Assembly (NCBI GenBank): GCA_955652195.1
Contig: CATPBC010000399.1
Location: 1-5,391, forward strand
Length of the DNA stretch: 5,391 bases
Direction of reading: 5' to 3'
Source: an uncultured Xanthobacteraceae bacterium
GTDB lineage: Bacteria; Pseudomonadota; Alphaproteobacteria; Rhizobiales; Xanthobacteraceae
Positions 5,008 through 5,391 of the stretch are shown piece by piece. The translations under genes and the position numbers were made by a program. Numbering within the stretch: position 1 is the first letter of the stretch; every line of letters begins with the position of its first letter. A model generated the notes under the pieces. That model made no database searches. It saw only the letters and a list, made by a program, of their open reading frames with translations, and had not been told where the DNA came from.

Positions 5008-5391
5008 ATGAATTCCGTCACAGGAGCCATCGGCAGGCGTCGTGCAGCCGCGGGCGTCGTTCTGTTGACGTCGCTTGCGGCACTGCTCGCCGCGCCAACG
5101 GCCAGCATGGCGCAGGAGCGTGCGGCATTTATCGCCGTCGGCGCCGTTACCACGCCGCCCATCGGCTGGGCCGAATTTTGCATCGAGTACGCGCCCGAAT
5201 GCGACACAAGGTCCTCGCGGCCGCGCGACGTGGCGCTGTCGACGCGCGCTTGGGTCGAACTCAAGCGCATCAATGCCGCGGTCAACACTAGCGGCAAACC
5301 GATGACCGATATGGATCATTGGGGTGTCGTCGAACGCTGGAATTATCCTGACGACGGTTACGGCGACTGCGAGGACTACGCATTGCAGAAG
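5008..5391 (+). CDS. Transglutaminase-like cysteine peptidase, BTLCP family (3' end outside window)
   Basis: The first 128 codons are present and the frame is still open at the window edge. Residues 1-35 form a signal peptide: a basic GRRR start, hydrophobic VVLLTSLAALLAAP, and a likely cut after ASMA (35). The protein is therefore periplasmic or secreted. The stretch DHWGVVERWNYPDDGYGDCEDYALQK (103-128) carries the family's hallmark GDCEDYA with the predicted catalytic Cys121; the His and Asp of the triad would lie beyond the window. Cys58 and Cys65 flank a short turn before it. BTLCP (Peptidase_C93, formerly DUF920) includes LapG, which cleaves a surface adhesin under c-di-GMP control, but many alphaproteobacterial members have unknown targets and no adhesin or LapD gene is seen here. 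ATG 5008 is preceded by AAGGGG five bases upstream, inside a hairpin that may control translation. Confidence 0.9.
   Translation, partial: MNSVTGAIGRRRAAAGVVLLTSLAALLAAPTASMAQERAAFIAVGAVTTPPIGWAEFCIEYAPECDTRSSRPRDVALSTRAWVELKRINAAVNTSGKPMTDMDHWGVVERWNYPDDGYGDCEDYALQK

Noticed and set aside
4942..5319. Leftward frames across the start of the BTLCP gene
   Set aside because: The rightward frame has a signal peptide, a ribosome-binding site and the GDCEDYA motif, so the leftward frames are shadows.

Overview
The window is GC-rich, densely coding DNA from an alphaproteobacterium. The protein types (a ThrS tail, an RssA-type patatin, a rhomboid protease carrying GASA at the active serine, a two-CBS protein and a BTLCP transglutaminase-like peptidase) and the codon use suggest Hyphomicrobiales, probably near Bradyrhizobium or Rhodopseudomonas. 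The order-level placement is an inference from protein style, not from a search. No transposase, integrase, CRISPR array, tRNA or rRNA is visible, so this reads as ordinary chromosome with several small unexplained elements.

Left part (1-2470): the last 72 codons of threonyl-tRNA synthetase run rightwards and converge on a leftward gene for an exported protein with a Pro/Ala-rich linker and three related beta-rich repeats. That gene diverges from a rightward patatin-like phospholipase gene across a 168-bp intergenic region that holds a perfect 7-bp dyad.

Middle part (2471-3728): two leftward genes, a small exported cysteine-rich protein with two C-x3-C-x6-C-x3-C modules and a two-CBS-domain protein. 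Beyond the terminator of the cysteine-rich gene lies a fragment encoding a near-copy of its last 19 residues, which looks like the remnant of a tandem duplication.

Right part (3729-5391): a leftward rhomboid protease gene, best started at a TTG; a 514-bp gene-free region with a perfect 12-bp terminator hairpin, short tandem repeats and several more hairpins (possibly a small RNA); then the start of a rightward exported BTLCP-family cysteine peptidase whose Shine-Dalgarno lies inside a perfect 8-bp inverted repeat.

The genes do not form one obvious pathway. Several products act at the envelope (exported repeat protein, cysteine-rich exported protein, rhomboid, BTLCP peptidase). I see no complete novel defence or biosynthetic system. 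The items most worth follow-up are the cysteine-rich protein with its remnant, the hairpin over the BTLCP start, and the structured region at about 4575-4726.
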